Below the pieces are notes generated by a model, which did no database searches, was not told the DNA's origin, and worked only from the letters and a program-made list of their open reading frames with translations. A DNA stretch of 64,000 bases, from assembly GCA_016703155.1 (NCBI GenBank), contig JADJCP010000002.1:310001-374000 (forward strand). The letters run 5' to 3'. Source of the DNA: Hydrogenophilales bacterium (lineage in GTDB: Bacteria > Pseudomonadota > Gammaproteobacteria > Burkholderiales > Thiobacillaceae). Positions 17,604 to 25,580 of this stretch are shown here, one piece after another (position 1 is the stretch's first letter; every line of letters begins with the position of its first letter). The position numbers and the translations under genes are program-made.

Positions 17604-18920
17604 TCAGAACGCGGCTTTGGCACGCAGTCCGATGACGGTGACATCGTCGGCCTGGCCGTCGCCCGCGGGATTCCGTATCCACTGGATGTCCGGGGTCAGG
17701 GCGATGTGCTCGTTCAACTGCCACTTGTAATAGACCTCGAAGTGGCTTTCGGCGTCATCGAAGCCGGTGTCGTCGCGGTAGGCACGGCTCGGGTCGAGCC
17801 AGCCGTAGGCGACACCCAGGCGGTCGTCGGCACGGCCCCAGGCGCCGCCGGCCAGTTCGGCGCCGAGGGTCAGGGCCCGGTCGAAGGCGACATCGCCGTC
17901 GGTCGACTTGCCGATGCGGGTGAACAGGCTGGCATGCTCGGTGACCTGCTGGTCGATGGAGACGCCCAGGCCGCTATGCCGCTGGCGGTCGCCAGCGAAC
18001 GATTCGGCGCGGCCGTTGCTCCAGCCGTACAGGCGATAGGCGCCGGCCAGGCCGCCGAAGGTCTTGCCGGCGTATTCAACCTGAGCGATGGCCATCGGCT
18101 TGTCGAAGGTGTCCGCGAAATTCGCGCCGTCACCGGCGCCGAACAGCCCAAGAGCCGCAGTCAGATTGTTGCCGCCGTTGACATCGCTGACATAGGCGAC
18201 GCGCAGGCCCGGACTGGCGCCATGCTCGCCGACGCCGATATCGCCGCCGGCATCGAGCAGCGGATTGTGGATGAAGGCAAGATTGAGGAATTGTTCCGAC
18301 TCATCGTCGGCGATGTTGTTGCCGTCGAAGAAGCCGAACGGATCGATCTTGCCGACGGTCATCTCGACCCGGCCTAGATTGCCGCTGGCCGCGCCGATCG
18401 GGATATCGAGCTGATACCAGGCCTGCATCAGCACCGGCTGGGGTAGATTGAAGGCCGTGGCGTTCGAGGTCGCAAAGGCGCCAGTATCGACTCCATCGCC
18501 GTCGCCGGCACGCAGATGCGCGAAGAGCTTGCCCTCGGCCTCACCGATCGCCCCCATCGGCAGCTCGACTTCGATATCGGCACGCACTGTCATCTGACCC
18601 TTGCCGGCATCGCCATCGGTGCTTTGTGCCACCAGTAAAAGCGAAGCACCGGCGCTGACGCCTTCGAGCGCCGGGAACGGTTTGGGCTGTTTGCGGATGG
18701 CGACGACTTCATTCTCGACATCTTCGACGCGCGCCGCCAGGGCCTGGGTCTGAGCCGGCGCGACCTGAGCCTCCAGTTTGCGGTTGGTGGCTTCGAGTTG
18801 CTCGACACGCTGGGCCAAGCGTTGCAGTTCGAGCATCAGCACTTCGTTGTCGGCCACGGCCAGGGCCGGCTGCGACATCAGACTGGCGAGCGCCAGAGCC
18901 AGAAAATGTTTCTTGGGCAT
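17604..18920 (-). CDS. Outer-membrane porin (OprB-like, with N-terminal coiled coil)
   Basis: The 438-aa product has a signal peptide (MPKKHFLALALASLMSQPALA), a coiled-coil segment (residues about 26-75, rich in Leu/Glu/Arg heptads), and a beta-barrel of alternating strands ending in the porin-type terminal Phe (LRAKAAF). The barrel resembles the carbohydrate-selective porin OprB family. Its location between hemP copies suggests iron- or heme-related transport, but the substrate cannot be read. It probably shares a transcript with hemP copy 2. Confidence 0.8.
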   Translation of the reverse strand: MPKKHFLALALASLMSQPALAVADNEVLMLELQRLAQRVEQLEATNRKLEAQVAPAQTQALAARVEDVENEVVAIRKQPKPFPALEGVSAGASLLLVAQSTDGDAGKGQMTVRADIEVELPMGAIGEAEGKLFAHLRAGDGDGVDTGAFATSNATAFNLPQPVLMQAWYQLDIPIGAASGNLGRVEMTVGKIDPFGFFDGNNIADDESEQFLNLAFIHNPLLDAGGDIGVGEHGASPGLRVAYVSDVNGGNNLTAALGLFGAGDGANFADTFDKPMAIAQVEYAGKTFGGLAGAYRLYGWSNGRAESFAGDRQRHSGLGVSIDQQVTEHASLFTRIGKSTDGDVAFDRALTLGAELAGGAWGRADDRLGVAYGWLDPSRAYRDDTGFDDAESHFEVYYKWQLNEHIALTPDIQWIRNPAGDGQADDVTVIGLRAKAAF

Positions 18921-18992
18921 GATTTCCCCTTTAGCCTAGAAAATTGTTGGCTGGCTACTGGGGCAGGACGCCCGATGGCTGGCTGAGAATAC

Positions 18993-19178
18993 TTACTTGG
19001 TGAGGACCAGCTTGCCGGCTTTGGTCCGGCGTAGCTGGTAATGCTCTCCACGATATTCGATGAGAACGACATCCCCACCGACGAACAGGGATTTGGCATT
19101 GATCACGCCACGCTCATCTATCGCGGGCTTCCGAGGTGTCTCCGGCGTGCTACCGGAGCAGATATCCCTGTTCGTCAT
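18993..19178 (-). CDS. hemP: HemP-family hemin uptake protein (copy 2)
   Basis: The 61-aa protein ends with the classic HemP sequence KSLFVGGDVVLIEYRGEHYQ followed by LRRTKAGKLVLTK. It lies directly behind a Fur-type site (19187-19206) and ahead of the porin gene, which fits iron-repressed heme uptake. The ATG 19178 lacks a visible Shine-Dalgarno and lies only nine bases from the Fur-type site, so translation could begin at the in-frame GTG about 23 codons further in. It diverges from fbpA. Confidence 0.82.
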   Translation of the reverse strand: MTNRDICSGSTPETPRKPAIDERGVINAKSLFVGGDVVLIEYRGEHYQLRRTKAGKLVLTK

Positions 19179-19186
19179 GGGTCAAT

Positions 19187-19206
19187 GATAAATGAGAACG
19201 GTTATC
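19187..19206. promoter_or_regulatory. Fur-box-like site upstream of hemP copy 2
   Basis: The sequence GATAAATGAGAACGGTTATC matches most of the right two-thirds of the Fur consensus GATAATGATAATCATTATC. It adjoins the hemP start and is 10 bases from the stronger box serving fbpA, so both divergent units are probably iron-repressed. Confidence 0.55.
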
Positions 19207-19215
19207 GTATGCAAT

Positions 19216-19248
19216 ACATTTGATAATCATTATCGTTTGTGTTTTAAT
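19216..19248 (+). promoter_or_regulatory. fbpA promoter with overlapping Fur box
   Basis: TTGATA (19220-19225) and TTTAAT (19243-19248) are spaced by 17 bases and form a good sigma-70 promoter. GATAATCATTATC (19222-19234), the conserved right part of the Fur box, overlaps the -35 element and spacer, so Fur-iron binding would block transcription of fbpABC. Confidence 0.75.
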
Positions 19249-19299
19249 GACATCACTCTCGATACAGTCTTGATATCAACCCACCGTTTGGAGTGACCG

Positions 19300-20313
19300 A
19301 TGCACGTTTTCCGTACCCTCACCGTCGCCCTGGCGACTACTCTCTCCGTCGCAGGTGGCGTTTCCGCCGCCGAGGTGGTGGTCTATTCGGCGCGCAACGA
19401 ACAACTGATCAAACCGCTCTTCGACGCCTACACCAAGGAGACCGGCGTCGCCGTCAAGTTCGTCACCGACAAGGAAGGCCCGCTTATGGCCCGGCTCAAG
19501 GCCGAAGGCAAGAACACCCCGGCGGATATCTTCATGACCGTCGATGCCGGCAACCTCTGGCAGGCCGCCGAAGAGGGCTTGCTGGCGCCGGTGAAGTCGA
19601 AGACCCTGAGCGCCAACATCCCCGCCCACCTGCGCGATCCGGACAATCAGTGGTTCGGACTTTCGGTGCGCGCCCGCACCCTGGTGTACAACACCAACAA
19701 GGTGAAACCGGGCGACTTGAGCAGTTACGAGGCCCTGGCCGATGCCAAGTGGAAAAGCCGGCTGTGCCTGCGTACCTCGAAAAAGGTCTACAACCAGTCC
19801 CTGGTGGCCATGATGATCGACGAGTACGGCGAAGCGAAGACCGAGGCCATGGTCAAGGGCTGGGTCGCCAATCTGGCCACCGACCCGTTTCCGGACGACA
19901 CCAAGGCGATGGAAGCCGTCGCCGCCGGCCTGTGCGACGTCACCGTGGTCAACACCTATTACTTCGGTCGCCTGATGGAGAAAAAGCCGAACCTGCCGCT
20001 GGCGATATTCTGGCCGAATCAGGATGCCAAGGCCCCGAACACCGGCGTGCACGTCAACGTCTCCGGCGCCGGGGTCACCCATCATGCCAAGAATCCCTTC
20101 GGCGCCGGCCAGTTGCTGGAATGGCTATCTTCGGCGAAGGCGCAGAACCTCTATGCCGACGTCAATATGGAATACCCCGCGAACCCCAGGATCAAATGGG
20201 ATCCTCTGGTCGCCTCCTGGGGTAAATTCAAGCAGAACCCGATCAACGTCGCCCAGGCTGGCAAACTCCAAGCCAAGGCGGTGATGCTGATGGACCGGGC
20301 CGGGTATAAGTGA
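19300..20313 (+). CDS. fbpA: Periplasmic Fe(III)-binding protein of an ABC transporter
   Basis: The 337-aa protein has a signal peptide (MHVFRTLTVALATTLSVAGG to SAA) and a ferric-binding protein fold of the FbpA/FutA/IdiA type (VVVYSARNEQLIKPLFDAY, DIFMTVDAGNLW). The adjacent Tyr220-Tyr221 in VNTYYFGRL are the expected iron ligands. It captures Fe(III) in the periplasm for FbpB/FbpC encoded downstream. GGAG lies seven bases before the ATG, and the upstream promoter carries a Fur box, so expression should rise under iron limitation. Confidence 0.94.
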   Translation: MHVFRTLTVALATTLSVAGGVSAAEVVVYSARNEQLIKPLFDAYTKETGVAVKFVTDKEGPLMARLKAEGKNTPADIFMTVDAGNLWQAAEEGLLAPVKSKTLSANIPAHLRDPDNQWFGLSVRARTLVYNTNKVKPGDLSSYEALADAKWKSRLCLRTSKKVYNQSLVAMMIDEYGEAKTEAMVKGWVANLATDPFPDDTKAMEAVAAGLCDVTVVNTYYFGRLMEKKPNLPLAIFWPNQDAKAPNTGVHVNVSGAGVTHHAKNPFGAGQLLEWLSSAKAQNLYADVNMEYPANPRIKWDPLVASWGKFKQNPINVAQAGKLQAKAVMLMDRAGYK

Positions 20314-20356
20314 CCGGATATGGCGCCATCCCGCCCAACATGAACGCAGGCACCCT

Positions 20357-20374
20357 CCCCCTTTGCAAAGGGGG
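20357..20374. repeat. Palindromic repeat CCCCCTTTGCAAAGGGGG
   Basis: This perfect 18-bp palindrome lies in the fbpA-fbpB spacer and shares its core with 12308-12327. It may fold in mRNA and reduce expression of fbpBC relative to fbpA. Confidence 0.75.
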
Positions 20375-20411
20375 CGCAGGCTCGATGAGACATAGTCGGT
20401 AGAATCATGCC

Positions 20412-22052
20412 ATGAGCCGTCCTGCCGCCCAGCCCCTGGAAGCGCCTTCCGGCGCTTTCGGTTTTTCCCCGACCTGGTTTGCCGCCCTGCCCATTGCCCT
20501 GATCACAGCGATACCGGTGCTGGTGCTGATGTCCTATCTGGTGCACCCCGATCAGGAGATCTGGGACCACCTCTGGCAATTCGTCCTGCCGGAACTGCTG
20601 GTCAATACCGCCTGGCTGGTGCTCGGCGTTGGCCTGGGCGTGACCCTGCTGGGCGTCTCGCTGGCCTGGCTCACCGGCGTCTGCGACTATCCCGGGCGGC
20701 GCTTCTTTTCCTGGGCGCTGATGCTTCCGCTGGCCTTGCCGGCCTATGTCACAGCCTTTGTCTGGATCGGCCTGCTCGACTTCACCGGCCCCCTGGCTAC
20801 CTGGCTGCGCGATACCCACGGCATCCTCTGGACACCGCCGATCCGCTCGCGCGGCGGCGTCATCCTGGTGATGATCCTGGCCTTGTATCCCTACGTCTAC
20901 CTCACCGCGCGGGCCGCCTTCCAGGGCCAAGGGCGGCGCTTGACCGAGGCGGCCCAATCCCTGGGCCTGAGCCGCTGGCAAGCCTTCTGGCGGGTCGCCC
21001 TGCCGATGGCACGGCCCGGCATCATGGCCGGCCTGCTCCTGGCCATCATGGAGACCCTGGCTGATTTCGGCACGGTCTCGGTGTTCAACTACAACACCTT
21101 CACCACGGCCATCTACAAATCCTGGTTCTCGCTGTTTTCCCTGCCGGCGGCGGCACAGCTCGCCTCCATGCTGATCTTCTTCGTCTTCGTCGTCGCCTTG
21201 CTGGAAAACCAGCTACGCGCCGGCCGCAACTATGCCGCCTCGGGCAAATCCTCCAGCCAGGCCGGCCGGGTCCGCCTGAAGGGGCGGCATGCCGCCCTGG
21301 CGACACTCTGGTGCAGCCTGGTCTTCGGCATTGCCTTCATCATTCCCTTCTGGCAGCTCGCCGACTGGACCGGCGCGGTCTTCAGCGAGGATTTCGACAG
21401 CCGCTATCTCGAATTCGCCTGGCACTCGGTTCTGCTCTCCGGACTGGGGGCGCTCATGGTCGCTGCCCTGGCGCTCATCCTCGGCTACGCCCAGCGCCTC
21501 AACCCGACGCCCGGCATGCGTATCGCCGCCCGGCTGTCGACCCTGGGCTACGCCCTCCCCGGCGCGGTCCTGGCCGTCGGCATCTTCATCCCCATTGCCT
21601 GGCTCGACAACCAGCTCATCGAGACATTCCAGCTCGATGGCCAGATACTCGGCGGCACGCTGGCGGTGATGCTCCTGGCCTACTGCGCGCGCTTTCTCGC
21701 GGTCGGTTTCGGGCCGCTCGAATCCGGCCTGGGACGGATCACGGCGTCCGTCGACGAAGCGGCACAGAGCCTCGGCGTCACCGGCTGGCGGCGTCTGAAG
21801 CGGGTTCATCTGCCGATGCTGCGCGTCTCGCTGTTCACCGCCATGGCGTTGACCTTCGTCGACATCATGAAGGAACTGCCGATCACCCTGATGACCCGTC
21901 CGTTCGGCTGGGATACCCTGGCGGTGCGCGTCTTCGAGATGACCTCGGAAGGCGAGTGGGAGCGCGCCGCCCTGCCCTCGGTCGCCATCGCCCTGGTGGG
22001 CCTGCTGCCGGTGATTTACCTGATACGCCACGCCGACCATGCTGACACTTGA
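20412..22052 (+). CDS. fbpB: Fe(III) ABC transporter permease (fused double permease)
   Basis: The 546-aa inner-membrane protein holds two MetI-like permease halves, as in FbpB/SfuB. The first has AAQSLGLSRWQAFWRVALPMARPG near residue 180 and the second AAQSLGVTGWRRLKRVHLPMLR near 455; both are EAA-loop motifs that contact the ATPase. About twelve membrane helices are expected. It moves iron delivered by FbpA. The ATG follows the fbpA stop by about 100 bases containing a palindromic repeat, and the gene overlaps the start of fbpC by 14 bases. Confidence 0.92.
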   Translation: MSRPAAQPLEAPSGAFGFSPTWFAALPIALITAIPVLVLMSYLVHPDQEIWDHLWQFVLPELLVNTAWLVLGVGLGVTLLGVSLAWLTGVCDYPGRRFFSWALMLPLALPAYVTAFVWIGLLDFTGPLATWLRDTHGILWTPPIRSRGGVILVMILALYPYVYLTARAAFQGQGRRLTEAAQSLGLSRWQAFWRVALPMARPGIMAGLLLAIMETLADFGTVSVFNYNTFTTAIYKSWFSLFSLPAAAQLASMLIFFVFVVALLENQLRAGRNYAASGKSSSQAGRVRLKGRHAALATLWCSLVFGIAFIIPFWQLADWTGAVFSEDFDSRYLEFAWHSVLLSGLGALMVAALALILGYAQRLNPTPGMRIAARLSTLGYALPGAVLAVGIFIPIAWLDNQLIETFQLDGQILGGTLAVMLLAYCARFLAVGFGPLESGLGRITASVDEAAQSLGVTGWRRLKRVHLPMLRVSLFTAMALTFVDIMKELPITLMTRPFGWDTLAVRVFEMTSEGEWERAALPSVAIALVGLLPVIYLIRHADHADT

Positions 22053-23102
22053 AAACATCGCCCAATCCTATGGCCAGCGCGCCGTCTGAAGGATGTCTCG
22101 TTCCACCTGAAGACCGGCCAGATCGGTTGCCTGCTCGGCCCGTCGGGCTGTGGCAAGACGACGGCGCTGCGCCTCATCGCCGGGTTCGAGAAACTTGCCT
22201 CCGGTGCCATCTACCTCGACGCCCAGGCCGTATCCCGCCCGGGGCATTCCCTGCCCCCGGAAAAACGCCGCATGGGGCTGGTGTTCCAGGACTACGCCCT
22301 GTTTCCTCACCTGAACGTTACCCAGAACATCCAGTTCGGCCTCGCCGGATTGGCGAACGCCGACCGGGAGCAGCGCTGTGCCGAGATGCTCGAACTAGTC
22401 GGACTGGAGCGCGAAGCCCTGCGCTACCCGCACCAGCTATCCGGCGGTCAGCAGCAGCGTGTCGCCCTGGCCCGTGCCCTGGCGCCCCGGCCGCGCCTGT
22501 TGCTGCTCGACGAGCCGTTTTCCAATCTGGACGTGGAATTGCGCGAAAAGCTGTCGATGGAGGTGCGCGACATCCTCAAGCACGAGGCGATCACCGCGCT
22601 GCTGGTGACGCACGACCAGCACGAAGCCTTTGCCGTCGCCGATGTCGTCGGGGTCATGAACGATGGCCTGATCCAGCAGTGGGACACGCCGTACAACCTG
22701 TATCACCAGCCGAAGAACCGCTTCGTCGCCGACTTCATCGGCCAGGGCACCCTGGTGCCGGGCAAGGTACTCAACGCCCATCAGGTGGAGATCGAACTGG
22801 GTGTGCTCGAAGGTGTCTCCGCCGCAGAATGCGACGGTGATAGCTGCCTGGCCTTCGGCAAAGGCGCGCCGGTCGAGGTATTGATCCGCCCGGACGACAT
22901 CATTCACGACGACCACAGCCCGCTACTCGCCGAGATCGTCCGCAAGGCCTTTCGCGGCGCAGAATTCATCTATACCCTGAAGCTCGCCAGCGGCGCCCAG
23001 GTGCTTGCCCAGGTGCCGTCGCACCACGATCACAGCATTGGCGAACTCATCGGCATACGCCTCAACGTCGAGCATGTCGTCGCCTTCGGGGTTGCCGACT
23101 GA
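22039..23102 (+). pseudogene. fbpC: Fe(III) ABC transporter ATP-binding protein, frameshifted at codon 16
   Basis: Translation from ATG 22039 gives MLTLENIAQSYGQRAV and meets TGA at 22087. If one C is added after 22086 the frame becomes LKDVSFHLKTGQIGCLLGPS, then GCGKTTALRL (Walker A), Q-loop FQDYALFPHLNV, signature LSGGQQQRVALARAL, Walker B LLLLDEPFSNLD, H-loop VTHDQHEAFA and a C-terminal TOBE-like domain, about 354 aa in all. Everything after the break is intact to the stop at 23102. Since FbpABC needs an ATPase and the rest is conserved, a consensus error is at least as likely as true loss. An internal start at 22272 would lack Walker A. Confidence 0.85.
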
Positions 23103-23196
23103 GACACTACGGCGCAGAGCCGCCGAAGACAGCGTCAGGAGTTTGTGGAAAGGGCGCGCGCTGAACGTTACCGGGCCCGCTCCACGGATGGATGCG

Positions 23197-23226
23197 CACT
23201 GGAACCCCGGTCAGCAGGTTCCAGTG
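23197..23226. terminator. Hairpin between convergent fbpC and napB
   Basis: CACTGGAACC (23197-23206) pairs perfectly with GGTTCCAGTG (23217-23226) over a 10-base loop. There is no strong T-run on either side, so termination strength is uncertain. It lies between two convergent transcripts. Confidence 0.55.
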
Positions 23227-23241
23227 GCGTGAATGAAACAA

Positions 23242-23709
23242 CTATTTGGACTTCTTGAAGGTGCTCTTGACCAACACGTTTACCTTCGCCTGCGGCGCAT
23301 GGCACTGCACGCAGTTCCAGCGGCCCATGTAGAGATCGCCTGCTTTGACATCGGTGTAGTGGCTGACGGGCGCCGGTACCGGCATACCCAGAGTCAGCTT
23401 CTGGCCGATCAGACCCGGCTGCACATGGCAGTCGCGGCAGAGGTTCGCTTCCAGGGTGATCGGTACCATGTCGACAATGGTGTGCGGGATCATCGGCGGC
23501 GCCGTCATATAGGAACGCTCCGAACGTTTGCCGACACTGCCGGCATCGGCCTTGTCATATTCAAAGACTGCCGGGCTCGGATCGTCGAAAACGCTGGTTT
23601 TCGACAGCCCCAGGGAGTCTTCCGGAATCTCCTGATCCTGTACCGCGCCGACCGGCACCGTGAATGAAATGGCCGCCAGGACCAGACCCAATAGAACGCT
23701 TTTCCTCAT
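23242..23709 (-). CDS. napB: Periplasmic nitrate reductase di-heme electron transfer subunit NapB
   Basis: The 155-aa product has a signal peptide (MRKSVLLGLVLAAISFTVPVGA) and two c-type heme sites, CRDCH and CVQCH, spaced as in NapB. It passes electrons to the molybdenum subunit NapA in the periplasm. It is the last gene of napDAGHB and starts about 20 bases after napH. Confidence 0.93.
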   Translation of the reverse strand: MRKSVLLGLVLAAISFTVPVGAVQDQEIPEDSLGLSKTSVFDDPSPAVFEYDKADAGSVGKRSERSYMTAPPMIPHTIVDMVPITLEANLCRDCHVQPGLIGQKLTLGMPVPAPVSHYTDVKAGDLYMGRWNCVQCHAPQAKVNVLVKSTFKKSK

Positions 23710-23730
23710 TTCGTCCTCCTTTGCCAGAAA

Positions 23731-24660
23731 TCAATGACCAGTCGACCCTGCCGCCCGTGCGTTGTGCTGACGGATCAGGGGTCTCAAATCGAAAGCCAGG
23801 CTGCCCTCCGGACAGAGCGCCGTGCAGCGACCGCAATTGCTGCATTCGCCGGAGAACACCAGGCCACGTTCTTCCAACTTCTTCAGATTCAGCACCTGGG
23901 GTTCCGGGCAGACCTTGGCGCACTCGCCGCAATGGGTGCACGACGTCTTGTCGAAACGTACCCGCACCAGACCGGCCTTGCCAACCAGCGACCAGAACGC
24001 CCCCAAGGGACACAGGTGGCCACACCAGCCGTTCTTCAGGATCAGCAGATCGAACAGGAAAATGGCCAGCAGCGCCAGGAAACCAAAGCCGATACCGAAG
24101 ATGATCTCGCGATGCATCATGCCCACGGGGCTGACCCACTCGAAGGCGGCGACGCCGGTGAGCGCGGAGAGAATCAGGGTCGCCGCGAGAATGAAATAGC
24201 GCACATTGCGGTGGACATGGAACAAAGCACGAATGTCCAGCTTGCCGCGCAGCCAGCCGGCGAGGTCGGTCACCATGTTCACCGGGCACATCCAGGCGCA
24301 GAAAGTGCGCCCACTGACCAGCAGGTAAAAACCGAAAACGATGGCCACGCCAATCAGGGTTTCCTGGCGCAGGACATGTCCGGCCAGGAATATCTGCAAG
24401 GCCGCCAGCGGGTCAGCCAAGGGGATCAGGCCAATGAACTCCGAGGCACTCAGGTTGCCGCTCAGCAAGGGTGTCTTTTCCGGCCACTGCCAAGCCCAGT
24501 GCGCCGTGCCGTAGAACAACAGGAGGATGCCCAACTGCGTGAAGCGGCGCAGGACAATGTAGCGCCACGACCAGAGCTTGCCGGTAAAGGAGAGATTGTG
24601 GACTTTCTCGGTCGAGGCCAGGGCGTCCAGCCTGGCGTCATAGCCGCCCAGGTCGCTCAT
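23731..24660 (-). CDS. napH: Quinol dehydrogenase membrane component NapH
   Basis: The 309-aa protein has four main transmembrane helices, two cytoplasm-side CxxxCP motifs (FCAWMCPVN and WCGHLCPLG), and two C-terminal 4Fe-4S motifs (CTHCGECAKVCPEP and CSNCGRCTALCPEG). NapH together with NapG oxidises quinol and sends electrons to NapBA, replacing NapC, which is not encoded here. Its ATG overlaps the TGA of napG (24657-24660). Confidence 0.94.
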   Translation of the reverse strand: MSDLGGYDARLDALASTEKVHNLSFTGKLWSWRYIVLRRFTQLGILLLFYGTAHWAWQWPEKTPLLSGNLSASEFIGLIPLADPLAALQIFLAGHVLRQETLIGVAIVFGFYLLVSGRTFCAWMCPVNMVTDLAGWLRGKLDIRALFHVHRNVRYFILAATLILSALTGVAAFEWVSPVGMMHREIIFGIGFGFLALLAIFLFDLLILKNGWCGHLCPLGAFWSLVGKAGLVRVRFDKTSCTHCGECAKVCPEPQVLNLKKLEERGLVFSGECSNCGRCTALCPEGSLAFDLRPLIRQHNARAAGSTGH

Positions 24661-25436
24661 AGGTCACCTGAGTTGAGGTAATCCTGGCCAGGCGCCTTGC
24701 CCGGTGCCAGCGTCTTGCCTTCACCAGGGCCGATGACATCGGACGGCTTGAAGTCCTGGGTGATCTCGGTGTCGAAGGTCCAGCCAAGCCGGTAGTGATC
24801 GCCGATCTTGCCCTGCACCAGCTTGTGCGGCAGGATGCGGATGGCAGCCTCGGTGGTCGGGCAGGCCTTCTCGCAGATGCCGCAACCGGTGCAGTATTCC
24901 GAATTGACAATCGGGTAGAACATCGCGTGCTTGGAAATGCCGCGCGGATGCGTCTCCAGAGTGATCGCCTTGCCCTTGAGCGGACACTCGCGATGGCAGA
25001 TCTCGCAACGCAGCCCCTTCCAGGACAGGCAGTTTTCCAGATCGATGACCGCCAGACCCATGCGCGAATCGTTGATGTTCTTCAATTCCGGCGACAGGGC
25101 ACCGGTGGGGCAGGCCTTCATGCAAGGGATGTCCGGGCACAGGTAACAGGGAATCTCGCGTGGCTCGAAGAAGGGCATGCCGATGGGCAGATCGCTACCC
25201 GAGCCGGACAACTTCAGGGTGTGGTAAGGACAGCCCACCACACATTGGCCGCACTTGATGCAGGCGGCGTTGAAATCCTTCTCGGCCAGCGCGCCCGGCG
25301 GGCGCAAAGCAAAGGGATGCGCCCGGGCTTCCTGCTTGAGCAGGTAAACCCACAGCAGACCGCCGGTCGCGGCCATCGCCGTGCCCTGAGCCGCCTTCAC
25401 CAGAAAATCGCGTCGTGCGACGTCGTGTTCAGCCAT
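24657..25436 (-). CDS. napG: Ferredoxin-type protein NapG
   Basis: The 259-aa iron-sulfur protein has a twin-arginine signal (ARRDFLVKAAQGTAMAATGG) and four 4Fe-4S cysteine motifs: CIKCGQCVVGCP, CYLCPDIPCMKACP, CEICHRECP and CTGCGICEKACP. It works with NapH as a quinol dehydrogenase module on the periplasmic face. It lies about 144 bases downstream of napA, behind two strong hairpins. Confidence 0.94.
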   Translation of the reverse strand: MAEHDVARRDFLVKAAQGTAMAATGGLLWVYLLKQEARAHPFALRPPGALAEKDFNAACIKCGQCVVGCPYHTLKLSGSGSDLPIGMPFFEPREIPCYLCPDIPCMKACPTGALSPELKNINDSRMGLAVIDLENCLSWKGLRCEICHRECPLKGKAITLETHPRGISKHAMFYPIVNSEYCTGCGICEKACPTTEAAIRILPHKLVQGKIGDHYRLGWTFDTEITQDFKPSDVIGPGEGKTLAPGKAPGQDYLNSGDL

Positions 25437-25500
25437 TCATCTCACCTAAGTGCACAGTTTCACCACGACCACCGAAGCGGCCGGCCTGCGCGGGACATTT

Positions 25501-25572
25501 TCTTCGCCTTAGTCCCGCACGCGGGGCTAAGGCGAAGACCCGCGCCCTGCCTGCGAACAGGCGTGGCGCGGG
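25501..25572 (-). other. Tandem hairpins between napA and napG
   Basis: Hairpin 1 (25501-25538) has 12 perfect pairs, one G-T wobble and four more pairs around a CACG loop. Hairpin 2 (25539-25572) pairs CCCGCGCC with GGCGCGGG and, inside, GCCTG with CAGGC around a CGAA loop. No T-run follows in the transcribed direction, so they look like mRNA-stabilising or processing structures protecting the 3' end of napA rather than a full terminator. Confidence 0.65.
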
Positions 25573-25580
25573 AAACGTCA

